This document shows positions 56,495-64,000 of a stretch of DNA of 64,000 nt, piece by piece. The stretch covers positions 62,001 through 126,000 of the forward strand of contig NZ_JACRSP010000005.1 in assembly GCF_014384765.1 (NCBI RefSeq), read 5' to 3'. The stretch's first letter is position 1. Each line of letters opens with the position of its first letter. The DNA is from Feifania hominis (GTDB lineage Bacteria; Bacillota; Clostridia; Oscillospirales; Feifaniaceae). Under the pieces are notes generated by a model. It saw nothing but the letters and a program-made list of their open reading frames with translations. It searched no databases and had not been told where the DNA came from. The translations under genes were made by a program, and so were the position numbers.

Positions 56495-57271
56495 ATGGAA
56501 AAACCGAGTCGCGTGGTGGTCAAAATCGGCTCCTCCTCGCTGACCTATGAAAATGGAAAACTCAATCTGCGCCGCATGGACCGTCTGGTGCGCGTGCTCA
56601 GCGATCTGCAGAACAGCGGCGTGCAGGTGGTGCTGGTCTCCTCCGGCGCGATCAGCGTCGGCTTTCGCAAACTCGGCCTGCCCGAGAAGCCGCATGACAT
56701 CCCCGGCAAGCAGGCGTCGGCTGCGGTCGGCCAGTGCGAGCTGATGTACACCTACGACAAGCTCTTCTCCGAGTATGGCCACGCGGTGGCTCAGGTGCTG
56801 CTCACGCGCGACGTGGTCGAGAACGCGGAGATGAACGAAAACGCCGTCAATACCTTTGACACACTGCTCGGGCTCGGGGCCATTCCGATTGTCAACGAGA
56901 ACGACACCGTCTCCATCGACGAGATCAAAATCGGCGACAACGACACCCTCTCGGCGATGGTTGCCACAATGGTACGCGCCGATCTGCTCGTTTTGATGAG
57001 CGACATCGACGGCCTCTACGACAGCGACCCCCATACGAATCCCGGCGCCCGGCTCATTGAGCGGGTCGAGCGGATCACCGATGAGATCATGGCCCTCGGC
57101 GGCGGCTCGGCGAGCGCCGTCGGCACCGGCGGCATGCTGACCAAGCTCACAGCGGCGAAAACCGTCACCGCGCAGGGCATCGACATGGTCATCGTCTCGG
57201 CCGAAAACCCCGATATTCTGTACGATGTGCTCGACGGAAAGCCCGCCGGCACACGTTTTGCCGCCCAGTAG
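56495..57271 (+). CDS. proB: Glutamate 5-kinase, short form without PUA domain
   Basis: First step of proline synthesis. 258 residues of amino-acid-kinase fold: VVVKIGSSSLTYENGKLN, VLVSSGAISVGFRKLGL, NENDTVSIDEIKIGDNDTLSA and GTGGMLTKLTAAKTVTAQGI. The C-terminal PUA domain (about 100 residues in E. coli ProB) is absent, as in some other bacteria; feedback control may therefore differ. Confidence 0.95.
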   Translation: MEKPSRVVVKIGSSSLTYENGKLNLRRMDRLVRVLSDLQNSGVQVVLVSSGAISVGFRKLGLPEKPHDIPGKQASAAVGQCELMYTYDKLFSEYGHAVAQVLLTRDVVENAEMNENAVNTFDTLLGLGAIPIVNENDTVSIDEIKIGDNDTLSAMVATMVRADLLVLMSDIDGLYDSDPHTNPGARLIERVERITDEIMALGGGSASAVGTGGMLTKLTAAKTVTAQGIDMVIVSAENPDILYDVLDGKPAGTRFAAQ

Positions 57272-57286
57272 GCGGGGAGGAACCCA

Positions 57287-58081
57287 GTGGAAGAGAGACA
57301 GAGAAAACCGGCGCCCGCCGGAAAAAAGAAGAACCAGACGGGCCTTACGTTCCTGATGGGCTGCGCCACCTGGGCGGTGGTATTGGCTCTGGTGATCGGG
57401 GGGATCGTCTTTGTCGTGTCGCGCTTTCGCGGCGGCGAGCCCACCCCGCCGGTGGACAACAACGACCCCGGCAGCGGCGGCATGCTCGACCCGGACTATG
57501 TCATCGGCGTCGATGACGACCCCGTTGAGGAGGAGGAGCCGCTCGACATCGCCGCGCTGAAAGAGGACGATGTGGTCTACCACGATTTTCTGAGCGTGCT
57601 GGTGTTTGTCGACTTCCCCTATTTTGCCTCACCGGCCGAGGCCGACATGGCCCACCTTGTCACATTCGGCATCTGGCAGGCGCTGCAGAGCGGCGAGCAG
57701 GTCGAGTACGGCGAGCAGAGCATCATGGTCCCCCAGGAGGCGGTCGAGCAGGAGATCGCCGCCGTCTTTGACGGCGCGCCGCCCATCGTGCATCAGTCGG
57801 TTTCCATCTACGGGGACTTTACCTACAACGCCGAGAACGCGCGCTATGAGATGCCCATCTATGGCATGGAGAACATGAACCTTCCGCGCATCCGCTCGGT
57901 GACGCCGCTCGAGAACAGTGTCTACGAGGTGGTCATGGACTACATCGACTCGGCCGCGCAGGACACCTATGAGCACGCCGAGGGCCCGCGGCCCGAGGCG
58001 GTCAAGACCGTCAAGCTCACCGTTCAGGGCACGGTGGGCGACTACCGGGTGCTCTCGCTGAGCGCCTTTGCACAGGCCTGA
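57287..58081 (+). CDS. Membrane-anchored extracytoplasmic protein, function unknown
   Basis: 264 residues from GTG with GGGGAGG upstream. Basic N-terminus (QRKPAPAGKKKN), one TM helix (about 20-45), an acidic Pro/Gly/Asp linker (to about 90), then a globular domain of 170 residues with no motif I know. Begins 16 nt after proB and ends at a strong terminator, so it is co-transcribed with proB; a functional link to proline synthesis is not evident. Confidence 0.7.
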   Translation: MEERQRKPAPAGKKKNQTGLTFLMGCATWAVVLALVIGGIVFVVSRFRGGEPTPPVDNNDPGSGGMLDPDYVIGVDDDPVEEEEPLDIAALKEDDVVYHDFLSVLVFVDFPYFASPAEADMAHLVTFGIWQALQSGEQVEYGEQSIMVPQEAVEQEIAAVFDGAPPIVHQSVSIYGDFTYNAENARYEMPIYGMENMNLPRIRSVTPLENSVYEVVMDYIDSAAQDTYEHAEGPRPEAVKTVKLTVQGTVGDYRVLSLSAFAQA

Positions 58082-58094
58082 CGGCAGAACCCGC

Positions 58095-58123
58095 AAGCCG
58101 CACCGAAAGGTGCGGCTTTTTTT
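58095..58123 (+). terminator. Terminator of the proB transcript
   Basis: AAGCCGCACC-GAAA-GGTGCGGCTT, GNRA tetraloop, seven Ts. Confidence 0.92.
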
Positions 58124-58177
58124 CGCCATTGGGGATTTTGCCCAACGCGGGAGGTCCATTTTCTGTCAGTTTGTTTC

Positions 58178-58206
58178 TTGACAACGGTGATGGGAGCCGA
58201 TAGGAT
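58178..58206 (+). promoter_or_regulatory. Promoter of the alcohol dehydrogenase operon
   Basis: TTGACA (58178-58183), 17 bp, TAGGAT (58201-58206). The following 50 nt contain TCTGATATTTCAGA (58221-58234), an imperfect palindrome and possible operator. Confidence 0.7.
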
Positions 58207-58265
58207 AGAAACAAGGCAAAATCTGATATTTCAGATTTCAGAATTGTCAGAAATGAGGCGAGAGT

Positions 58266-59303
58266 ATGAGAGCACTGGTATTGAAAGAGTACAAAAAGCT
58301 CGTGTGCGAGCAGATTCCCACACCCGACTGCGGCGAGGGTGAAGTTCTGATCCGGCTCAAGTGCTGTGCGGTCTGCGGCAGCGACGTGCACGGCTACGAT
58401 GGGAGCACGGGCCGACGGATCCCTCCCATCGTCATGGGACACGAGGCGTCGGGCGTGATTGAGAAAGTCGGCGCAAAGGTGAAGAACTACAAGCCGGGCG
58501 ATCGGGTCACCTTTGACTCCACCGTCTACTGCAACGAGTGCGAGATGTGCAAAGCCGGGCGGGTCAACCTGTGCCGAAACCGGCGGGTGCTGGGGGTATC
58601 CTGTGACGAGTACCGCCGCGATGGGGCCTTTGCGGAGTACATTGCGGTGCCCGAATACATTCTCTACCGCCTGCCCGACAACGTCACGTTCCGCCAGGCG
58701 GCCATGGTGGAGCCGCTCTCCATCGCCTACCACGGCGTCACCCGCGCCGAAATTCGCCCCGGCGCCACCGTCGCAGTGGTCGGCGTCGGCACCATCGGCA
58801 TGATGGCGCTGCAGCTGGCGAAGAGCATGGGAGCGGCGACGGTCATCGCCGTCGACATTGATGAGAAGCGCCTTGAGATGGCGCTGCAAAACGGGGCGAC
58901 CCACGCGGTCAATTCCCGCGAGGCAGACGCGCTCGAAAGACTGCGCGCCCTCACGCCGGGAGGCGAGGGCGTCGATGTGGCGGTGGACGCCACCGGCATT
59001 CAGGCGACGGCGGACCTCTGCGTCAACGCCGCCGTGCTCGGCGGACAGGTGGTCTTTGTGGGCAATCTCGCCGCGCGCATCGAGATTCCGCTCCAGGTGG
59101 TGGTCACGCGGGAGCTGAGTCTGTTTGGCAGCTGCGCCTCGGCGGGCGAATACGACAAGTGCCTTGCGCTGATTGCGGGCGGCCAGGTCGACGTCGACGC
59201 GCTCATCAGCGCCGCGGTGCCGCTCGAGGAGGGCGCCGAGTGGATCGAGCGGGTCTATCGCCGCGAGCCCGGGCTCTACAAGATCGTTTTGACAATGGAG
59301 TAG
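58266..59303 (+). CDS. Zinc-dependent medium-chain alcohol (polyol) dehydrogenase
   Basis: 345 residues. Catalytic zinc ligands in CAVCGSDVHGYDG and GHEASG; structural zinc site CNECEMCKAGRVNLC; Rossmann motif VGVGTIGMMALQLAKSMGA with an acidic Asp in VDIDEKR, pointing to NAD. Resembles sorbitol/galactitol-phosphate type dehydrogenases. Directly followed by a sugar oxidoreductase, so a polyol or inositol-like substrate is likely. Confidence 0.9.
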   Translation: MRALVLKEYKKLVCEQIPTPDCGEGEVLIRLKCCAVCGSDVHGYDGSTGRRIPPIVMGHEASGVIEKVGAKVKNYKPGDRVTFDSTVYCNECEMCKAGRVNLCRNRRVLGVSCDEYRRDGAFAEYIAVPEYILYRLPDNVTFRQAAMVEPLSIAYHGVTRAEIRPGATVAVVGVGTIGMMALQLAKSMGAATVIAVDIDEKRLEMALQNGATHAVNSREADALERLRALTPGGEGVDVAVDATGIQATADLCVNAAVLGGQVVFVGNLAARIEIPLQVVVTRELSLFGSCASAGEYDKCLALIAGGQVDVDALISAAVPLEEGAEWIERVYRREPGLYKIVLTME

Positions 59304-59312
59304 GAGGACAGG

Positions 59313-60434
59313 ATGAGAAAGATCAAAACCGCAGTCGTCGGCTGCGGAAAAGTGGGCGACTTTCACGCCGCGGCCTACCGGGAGCTGGAGAACAGCGAGC
59401 TTGTCGCGGTCTGCAACCACAACATCGACCGGGCGCAGGCCTTTTCGCAGAAGTATGGCGTGCCGGCTTTCTGCTCCATCGAGGAGATGGCCCGCGCCAC
59501 GGGGGTGGAGGCGGTCAGCATCTGCACGCCGCACCCCGCGCACGCCGAGCAGGTGGTGCAGGCCGCTCGCTGCGGGCTGCATGTGATGGTGGAAAAGCCG
59601 CTGGCCTCGTCGCTGCAGGACTGCGACAGGATGCTCGCAGCCGTGAGAGAGGCCGGCGTCACGGGCGGAATGCTCTGTCAGCGCAGACTCTACCCCGGGT
59701 CGCTGCGCATCCGGCGCGCCATTGAGCAGGGCCGGCTCGGCCGGCCCATTCTCGGCAGCGTCAACATGCTCGGCTGGCGGGATATGGCCTACTACCACAG
59801 CGATCCCTGGCGGGGCACCTGGAGCGGCGAGGGCGGCGGTGTGCTCGTCAACCAGGCGGTGCACCAGCTCGATCTGCTCTTGTGGTTCATGGGCGAGATC
59901 GAGGAGGTTTACGGCATGTGGGATACGCTCAACCACCCCGAGCTAGAAGTGGAGGACACGGCGGTCACCGTTATCCGCTTCAAAAGCGGGGCGCTCGGCA
60001 GCATCGTCGCGAGCAACTCCCAGAACCCGGCGCTCTTCGGCCGGGTACGGGTACACGGCTCGAACGGCGCCTCGGTGGGGATTCAGACAGACGGAGGGGC
60101 CATGTTCATCGCGGGCGTCTCCTCGGTCACCGAGCCGCCGCTCAACGACCTTTGGACTGTGCCGGGAGAGGAGAAGCTCCTCGACGAGTGGGTGCGCGAG
60201 GACACGGAGCTCTTCCAGTCGGTGGACGCTACAACCCACTTTCACCGTCTGCAGCTTGGCGAGTTTCTCGACGCCGTCGCCGGTGGGCGAAGCCCGATGG
60301 TACCGCTTGAGGACGGCCGCCGGGCGGTCGAGCTCTTCACCGCCATCTACCGCTCACAGCGCGACCACCGCCCGGTGCGCTTTCCGCTTGAGCCGGAGAA
60401 CACAGAGGATTTCGACGGCAGACTCCCGCGCTGA
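59313..60434 (+). CDS. Gfo/Idh/MocA family oxidoreductase C
   Basis: 373 residues, 9 nt behind the dehydrogenase with GGAGGACAGG. KTAVVGCGKVGDFHAAAYREL opens the Rossmann fold, MVEKPLASSLQDC carries the EKP motif and NQAVHQLDLLLWFMGEIEEV the C-terminal active-site His. Third member of this family in the window; not a recent duplicate of the other two. Confidence 0.9.
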   Translation: MRKIKTAVVGCGKVGDFHAAAYRELENSELVAVCNHNIDRAQAFSQKYGVPAFCSIEEMARATGVEAVSICTPHPAHAEQVVQAARCGLHVMVEKPLASSLQDCDRMLAAVREAGVTGGMLCQRRLYPGSLRIRRAIEQGRLGRPILGSVNMLGWRDMAYYHSDPWRGTWSGEGGGVLVNQAVHQLDLLLWFMGEIEEVYGMWDTLNHPELEVEDTAVTVIRFKSGALGSIVASNSQNPALFGRVRVHGSNGASVGIQTDGGAMFIAGVSSVTEPPLNDLWTVPGEEKLLDEWVREDTELFQSVDATTHFHRLQLGEFLDAVAGGRSPMVPLEDGRRAVELFTAIYRSQRDHRPVRFPLEPENTEDFDGRLPR

Positions 60435-60450
60435 AGAGAGACACAAAGAC

Positions 60451-60485
60451 AGACGCCCCGCCGGGCTCAGCCCGGCGGGGCGTCT
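60451..60485. terminator. Bidirectional terminator between convergent operons
   Basis: Perfect 16-bp stem AGACGCCCCGCCGGGC / GCCCGGCGGGGCGTCT with loop TCA; GTCTTTGTGT follows on the minus strand and TTGCG on the plus strand. Confidence 0.75.
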
Positions 60486-60506
60486 TGCGTCGAGATTGCG
60501 GCTTTC

Positions 60507-60884
60507 TCAGGCGGGGCGCAGATCGCGCATGGCGCGGTCGCACTGCTCATAGTGCTCAATCTTGTGGTTGAGCCGCTCGAGAGTCTGCTGCATCTGCTCC
60601 ATTTTGCCGAGCAGCAGCTCGCGCTGCTCAAGGAGAAGCTGAAGCCGTGCGCCGGTCGTGCTGTCGCCCTGCGCAAAGAGGGTGACATACTCGATGAGCG
60701 CTTCAACCTGAATGCCAGCGGCGCGCATGCACTTGATGAACTCCACCCACCGGCAGTCCTCCTCCCCGTAGTCGCGTATGCCGCCCGCCGTGCGGGGCAC
60801 GGTGGGAATCAAGCCGATGCGCTCATAGTAGCGCAGAGTGTCGGCCGAGATGTCATAAGCTCTGCTCACTTCCGCTATGGTCAT
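60507..60884 (-). CDS. MerR-family regulator of the AdhR/NmlR kind
   Basis: 125 residues: winged HTH MTIAEVSRAYDISADTLRYYERIGLIP..R...GIRDY, then a dimer coiled coil (about 80-118). A CMRAAG segment resembles the aldehyde/electrophile sensors of the NmlR/AdhR group, which have one reactive Cys. Lies 15 nt behind the aldo/keto reductase gene whose promoter has the matching operator, so it very likely controls its own operon. Confidence 0.88.
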   Translation of the reverse strand: MTIAEVSRAYDISADTLRYYERIGLIPTVPRTAGGIRDYGEEDCRWVEFIKCMRAAGIQVEALIEYVTLFAQGDSTTGARLQLLLEQRELLLGKMEQMQQTLERLNHKIEHYEQCDRAMRDLRPA

Positions 60885-60899
60885 GGATGAATCCCTCCC

Positions 60900-62048
60900 T
60901 CAGCGGCCGAAGACGGCGGCCGCTTTTTTCATATTTTCCACGGCGGGCACCTCAAAGGGGCACCGCCGCTCGCACGCGCCGCACCCGATGCACTCGCCCG
61001 CCCCATGGGGCAGGGACGCATAGTGCTCGCGCACGGTCTCGGGCACCGCGCCCTGGGCACGTGCGAGGTGATAGAATTTGGTCACTGACGCCACGTCGAT
61101 GCCCACCGGGCAGGGCGCGCAGTGGCCGCAGTACATGCAGTGGCCCCGCCAGCTGATCTTGGGGAAGGCGGCGAAAGCGGCAGCGTAGTCGCGCTCAGCG
61201 GCGGGCGCTGTCTCATAGGCCGCGCTCGCCTCGAGCTCGGCGACCGTGTGCGCCCCCGCGAGAACGGTTGCCACCGCCGGGCGGGTCAGTGCGTAGTGGA
61301 TGCACTGGAATGCGGTCAGCGCCGCGCCCGCCGGGGAGAGGGAGGCGTCGAGCAGATCGCCGCCGCCAAAGGCTTTCATGACCGTCACACCGACGCCGCG
61401 CCTATCGCAGGCCTCGTAGAGCGCCTGGCGGGCGGGGTCCATATTCAGCAGGGGCCGCTCGTAGTTTTTGTCGTCCCAGAGAGCCTCGACGTCCTCGTCG
61501 GCGGGCAGCAGATCGTAACAGGGGTTGACGCTGAACATCAGCACCTCAATGAGCCCGCTCTCGACCGCCGCGAGCGCCACCTCGGGATTGTGGCTGCTCA
61601 TGCCGATGTGGCCGATCCGCCCGGCGGCTTTGAGCTCGTTTGCATAGGCCATGACCGGGCCGCTGGCCACGGCGTTCCAGTCGTCCATCGAGTCGACGTA
61701 GTGGATCATGCCGACCTCGAGAAAGTCGGTCTCAAGCAGTGCGAGCTGCTCTTCAAAGCCCGCGCGCACCTCGTCGATGTCGCGTGTGCGGCGGTACTGG
61801 CCGTCGCGCCACACCGAACAGAGGTGACCCTGAAGAATAAATTTGTCGCGCCGGCCGCGCAGCGCGCGCCCGAGGCGGGCGCGGCGGTCGGGGTTCGACA
61901 GATAGAGGTCGATGTAGTTGATGCCGAGCCGTTCGGCGGCGTCGAGAAGCGGCTCGGTCAGCTCGCCGCCGTGGTCGACAAATCCCTCGCAGCCCATGCC
62001 GATCTCGCTGACCGAAAGCCCGGTCTTTCCCAGTTTGCGGTAAATCAT
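60900..62048 (-). CDS. Aldo/keto reductase with C-terminal ferredoxin domain
   Basis: 382 residues from the ATG behind GGGAGTGAG. AKR barrel: MIYRKLGKTGLSVSEIGMG, NYIDLYLSN and a Tyr-less first part, HIGMSSHNPEVA, VTVMKAFGGGDLL. The C-terminal 80 residues hold two [4Fe-4S] motifs, CMYCGHCAPCPVG and CIGCGACERRCP. This AKR-ferredoxin fusion is common in anaerobes and uses reduced clusters for electron transfer. First gene of an AKR-merR operon. Confidence 0.92.
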   Translation of the reverse strand: MIYRKLGKTGLSVSEIGMGCEGFVDHGGELTEPLLDAAERLGINYIDLYLSNPDRRARLGRALRGRRDKFILQGHLCSVWRDGQYRRTRDIDEVRAGFEEQLALLETDFLEVGMIHYVDSMDDWNAVASGPVMAYANELKAAGRIGHIGMSSHNPEVALAAVESGLIEVLMFSVNPCYDLLPADEDVEALWDDKNYERPLLNMDPARQALYEACDRRGVGVTVMKAFGGGDLLDASLSPAGAALTAFQCIHYALTRPAVATVLAGAHTVAELEASAAYETAPAAERDYAAAFAAFPKISWRGHCMYCGHCAPCPVGIDVASVTKFYHLARAQGAVPETVREHYASLPHGAGECIGCGACERRCPFEVPAVENMKKAAAVFGR

Positions 62049-62080
62049 GACACTCACTCCCAATCTGTATGCTTATCAAT

Positions 62081-62111
62081 AGAATATCATCTGGAGTGTA
62101 CTCCAAGTCAA
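62081..62111 (-). promoter_or_regulatory. MerR-type promoter with operator (aldo/keto reductase operon)
   Basis: Minus strand: TTGACT (62106-62111), 19-bp spacer, TATTCT (62081-62086). The spacer contains TGGAGT-AC-ACTCCA, the kind of inverted repeat bound by AdhR/NmlR proteins. The stretched spacer is the hallmark of MerR activation by DNA twisting. Confidence 0.85.
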
Positions 62112-62348
62112 GAATTTTTATCAGATGTGCTGTTTTTATCGGCCGGCGGCGTGAGAGCGCGGCATTTTTCCCCTGCGGTGCGGCCGAGGCGCTTTTTTTG
62201 AAATTTGCGCTTTTTTTCCCACAGACGGCCGGATACAGACATATTTAAAAGAATTTCAACAGCGTTCCGCCCGGGGGAACCCCGGTGTCATTCCGGCATA
62301 GGATGTTGTGGGGAAAGAATCTCTCCCCTATGATTAGGAGGGAATAGA

Positions 62349-63731
62349 ATGGGTATTACCAATTCCAATAAAACGGTCAACATGACCCAAATCGACTGCG
62401 AGGGCTCGTTTCGTGTGACACTCGCGCTGACGGCGGCGCCCGACATCGTGTCAAACCCGACGGACATCGTGCTCGTGCTCGACCGCTCGGGCAGCATGGC
62501 GGGCTCGCCGCTTGCCAATATGAAAGCCGGTGCGAAGACCTTTATCGACATCATCGAAGAGGCCACCGACGGCGTGCAGGACGGCGTGATCGGCTCGGGC
62601 AGCCACATCGGCATCGTCAGCTTCGCCTCCACCGCCGTGGCCGACACGCCGCTGATCACATCGGTCGCCACGCTCAAGAGCGCTGTCGACTCGCTGACGG
62701 CCGGCGGCAACACCAACCACGCCGACGCGTTCACCAAGGCCATGGAGCTCTTTGATCCGAGCTCCTCCAACCATAAGGTGATCGTGATGTTCACCGATGG
62801 CAACACCACCACCGGCGCGCCGCCCGCTCCCGTCGCCGCTGCGGCCCGAGCCGACGGCATCACCATCTACTGCATCGGCCTGGTCGGCGCCAATGGGGTG
62901 GACGTCAACACGCTCAACGAGTAGGCGACCGACCCGAACTCCTCCCACGTGGCGGTGACGCCGGACGACGCCGAACTCGAACAGCTGTTCAAGGACCTTG
63001 CGGCGAACATCTCAAAGCCCGGCGCGACCAACATCGTCATCGATGAAACGGTCATGGCGGACTTCGTCATCACAAGCATTCTGGCGCCGACGAAAGGCTC
63101 CGCCACCATGCTCAACTCCCGCGAGCTGCGCTGGACGATTCCCGAGCTCGGCGTGGATGCGGGCGAAGGTGCGGCGCTTGAGTTCATTGTCCGCCACACG
63201 GGGCAGACCTCGGGGACGAAGCTGGTCAACGAGTCCATCGAGTACAGCGACACAGAGGGTAACGTGGTCACATTCCCGGAGCCGGTCGTCAATGTGGACT
63301 GCGGCATCGTCGTCAACCCCGAACCCTGTCCGGTTCCGACAAATCTCACCGTGGACGGCTGTTCGGACTCGGTGGTCGTCGATCTCGGCGACACCTATCT
63401 GGAGTCGCTGGGCAGAATTGTGCAGGCCGACGTCACGATCAAAAACGTCTGTCCCGGCAAGAGGGTGGCGCTCGCCGTGATTCTCACTGAGATCGATCAA
63501 AACGGCCTTGAGCACCAGCGCGGAATGAAGACCATGACCATTCCCGCCCACAGCAGCCCGACCTGCCGCGACGTGCTGGTCAAGTGTGTGAAATTCGTGG
63601 TGCCGGAGGATCTCGATACCTCGGGACAGCGGCCGCTTGCGCTGTGCAACGCCCGTCAGTTCCGGGCCAGAGTGATCGCCCACAACATCGATACAGACTA
63701 CCGCTGCTGCGAGTCGATTCTGACCGTATAA
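62349..63731 (+). pseudogene. VWA-domain protein interrupted by an in-frame TAG
   Basis: One frame of 461 codons, with a single TAG at 62922-62924. Before it (191 residues) lies a von Willebrand A domain with MIDAS DRSGS and FTDGNT. After it the same frame continues ATDPNSSHVAVTPDDAELEQ and runs for 268 residues through two beta-rich domains to a normal TAA. The first eight codons after TAG are in frame, and the text reads like one family member with Trp (TGG) at this place. Nonsense mutation, sequencing error or read-through are possible. AGGAGG precedes the ATG; no signal peptide. The 240 bp upstream hold nothing recognisable. Confidence 0.8.
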
Positions 63732-63741
63732 CCAACGTTGA

Positions 63742-63779
63742 AAAGAGCGTACCGGGTCACCCGGTACGCTCTTTTTTTT
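63742..63779 (+). terminator. Terminator after the VWA gene
   Basis: AAAGAGCGTACCGGG / CCCGGTACGCTCTTT (15 bp, loop TCA) ending in eight Ts. Confidence 0.92.
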
Positions 63780-63816
63780 GAAATTGCGCAGTCCGTCACC
63801 CGGCTACCGTGCTCTT

Positions 63817-64000
63817 TTAAGAAATCCGATACCGGTACTGCACCTCGCGCAGAGGCTTGCCGCCGATGCAATCCTCGAGTGTGCAGCCGCTCGGAGCAAA
63901 GCCGTGGGCCTCATAGAACCGGCGGGCGCGCCGGTTCTCCTCGAGAACCCAGAGATAGACCTCGCGAAAGCCGAGTTCCCTGAGCCCGTCGAGCGCGCGG
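63817..64000 (-). CDS. GNAT-family N-acetyltransferase, C-terminal part (start outside window)
   Basis: 61 codons are visible up to the stop. They read GLRELGFREVYLWVLEEN then RRARRFYEAHGF, the GNAT beta5-alpha4 motif (NxxARRFYExxGF), and end in EVQYRYRIS. The gene converges with the VWA gene across the shared terminator region. Substrate unknown. Confidence 0.8.
   Translation of the reverse strand, partial: RALDGLRELGFREVYLWVLEENRRARRFYEAHGFAPSGCTLEDCIGGKPLREVQYRYRIS

Noticed and set aside
58017..59936. 639-codon minus-strand frame opposite the alcohol dehydrogenase
   Set aside because: Antisense to two well-defined enzymes and crosses a terminator and promoter; His/Asp/Val-rich shadow composition.
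62349..63731. Pyrrolysine or reassigned amber codon in the VWA gene
   Set aside because: TAG ends several other genes here normally, and a VWA gene is not a usual pyrrolysine protein; a TGG to TAG change is simpler.

Overview
The window looks like a chromosomal segment of a GC-rich member of the Bacillota, class Clostridia, most likely an Oscillospirales-type gut anaerobe. This is inference. It rests on the glmU-prs-pth-mfd order, an S10-spc-alpha operon with a KOW-domain gene between map and infA, zinc-type S14, a short archaeal/eukaryal-like ProS, strong AGGAGG ribosome binding sites and many TTGACA/TATAAT promoters. No rRNA, tRNA, CRISPR array or complete transposon was seen.

Layout. 1-9874: housekeeping genes (the end of an unknown membrane protein, then mfd, pth, prs and glmU on the minus strand, proS and a small membrane protein on the plus strand). 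Two non-coding stretches here hold structured repeats. 9875-25914: a structured leader followed by one uninterrupted run of 32 translation genes from rpsJ to rplQ, including secY, adk, map, infA and rpoA, closed by a very strong terminator. 25990-27387: a small XRE regulator and an FAD oxidoreductase. 27591-34306 (minus): a division and cell-shape operon zapA-U32 peptidase-dut-maf-mreC-mreD-mrdA.

34411-42040 (minus) is the accessory region and the most interesting part. A large polymorphic toxin-like protein ends in an LHH-type HNH/Endo VII nuclease domain and overlaps a SUKH (SMI1/KNR4) immunity gene by 4 nt. Behind it lies an array of small genes: three solo copies of an unrecognised domain of about 134 residues (called family X here), a fourth and fifth copy fused to a SUKH domain, two YezG/DUF600-like genes, and a frameshifted second SUKH copy. 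Most units carry their own near-identical promoter and a GAGGCCGCCC-type terminator. This looks like an immunity array built by tandem duplication; the sequence is visibly more AT-rich than its surroundings.

42174-53273: a glycoside-use locus. On the minus strand are a sugar ABC importer, three VOC-fold proteins, two Gfo/Idh/MocA oxidoreductases and a GH3 enzyme with an Asp-x-His dyad. Divergent on the plus strand are a LacI regulator and beta-phosphoglucomutase. Import, possible phosphorolysis to beta-glucose 1-phosphate and conversion to glucose 6-phosphate would fit together, but the substrate is unknown.

53341-64000: proA, a 770-bp block of structured repeats, degV, proB, a membrane-anchored unknown, a zinc alcohol dehydrogenase with a third Gfo/Idh/MocA oxidoreductase, an aldo/keto reductase-MerR pair with a 19-bp-spacer operator promoter, a VWA-domain gene broken by one in-frame TAG, and the end of a GNAT acetyltransferase. 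Stretches 62112-62348 and 27388-27545 hold nothing I can name.
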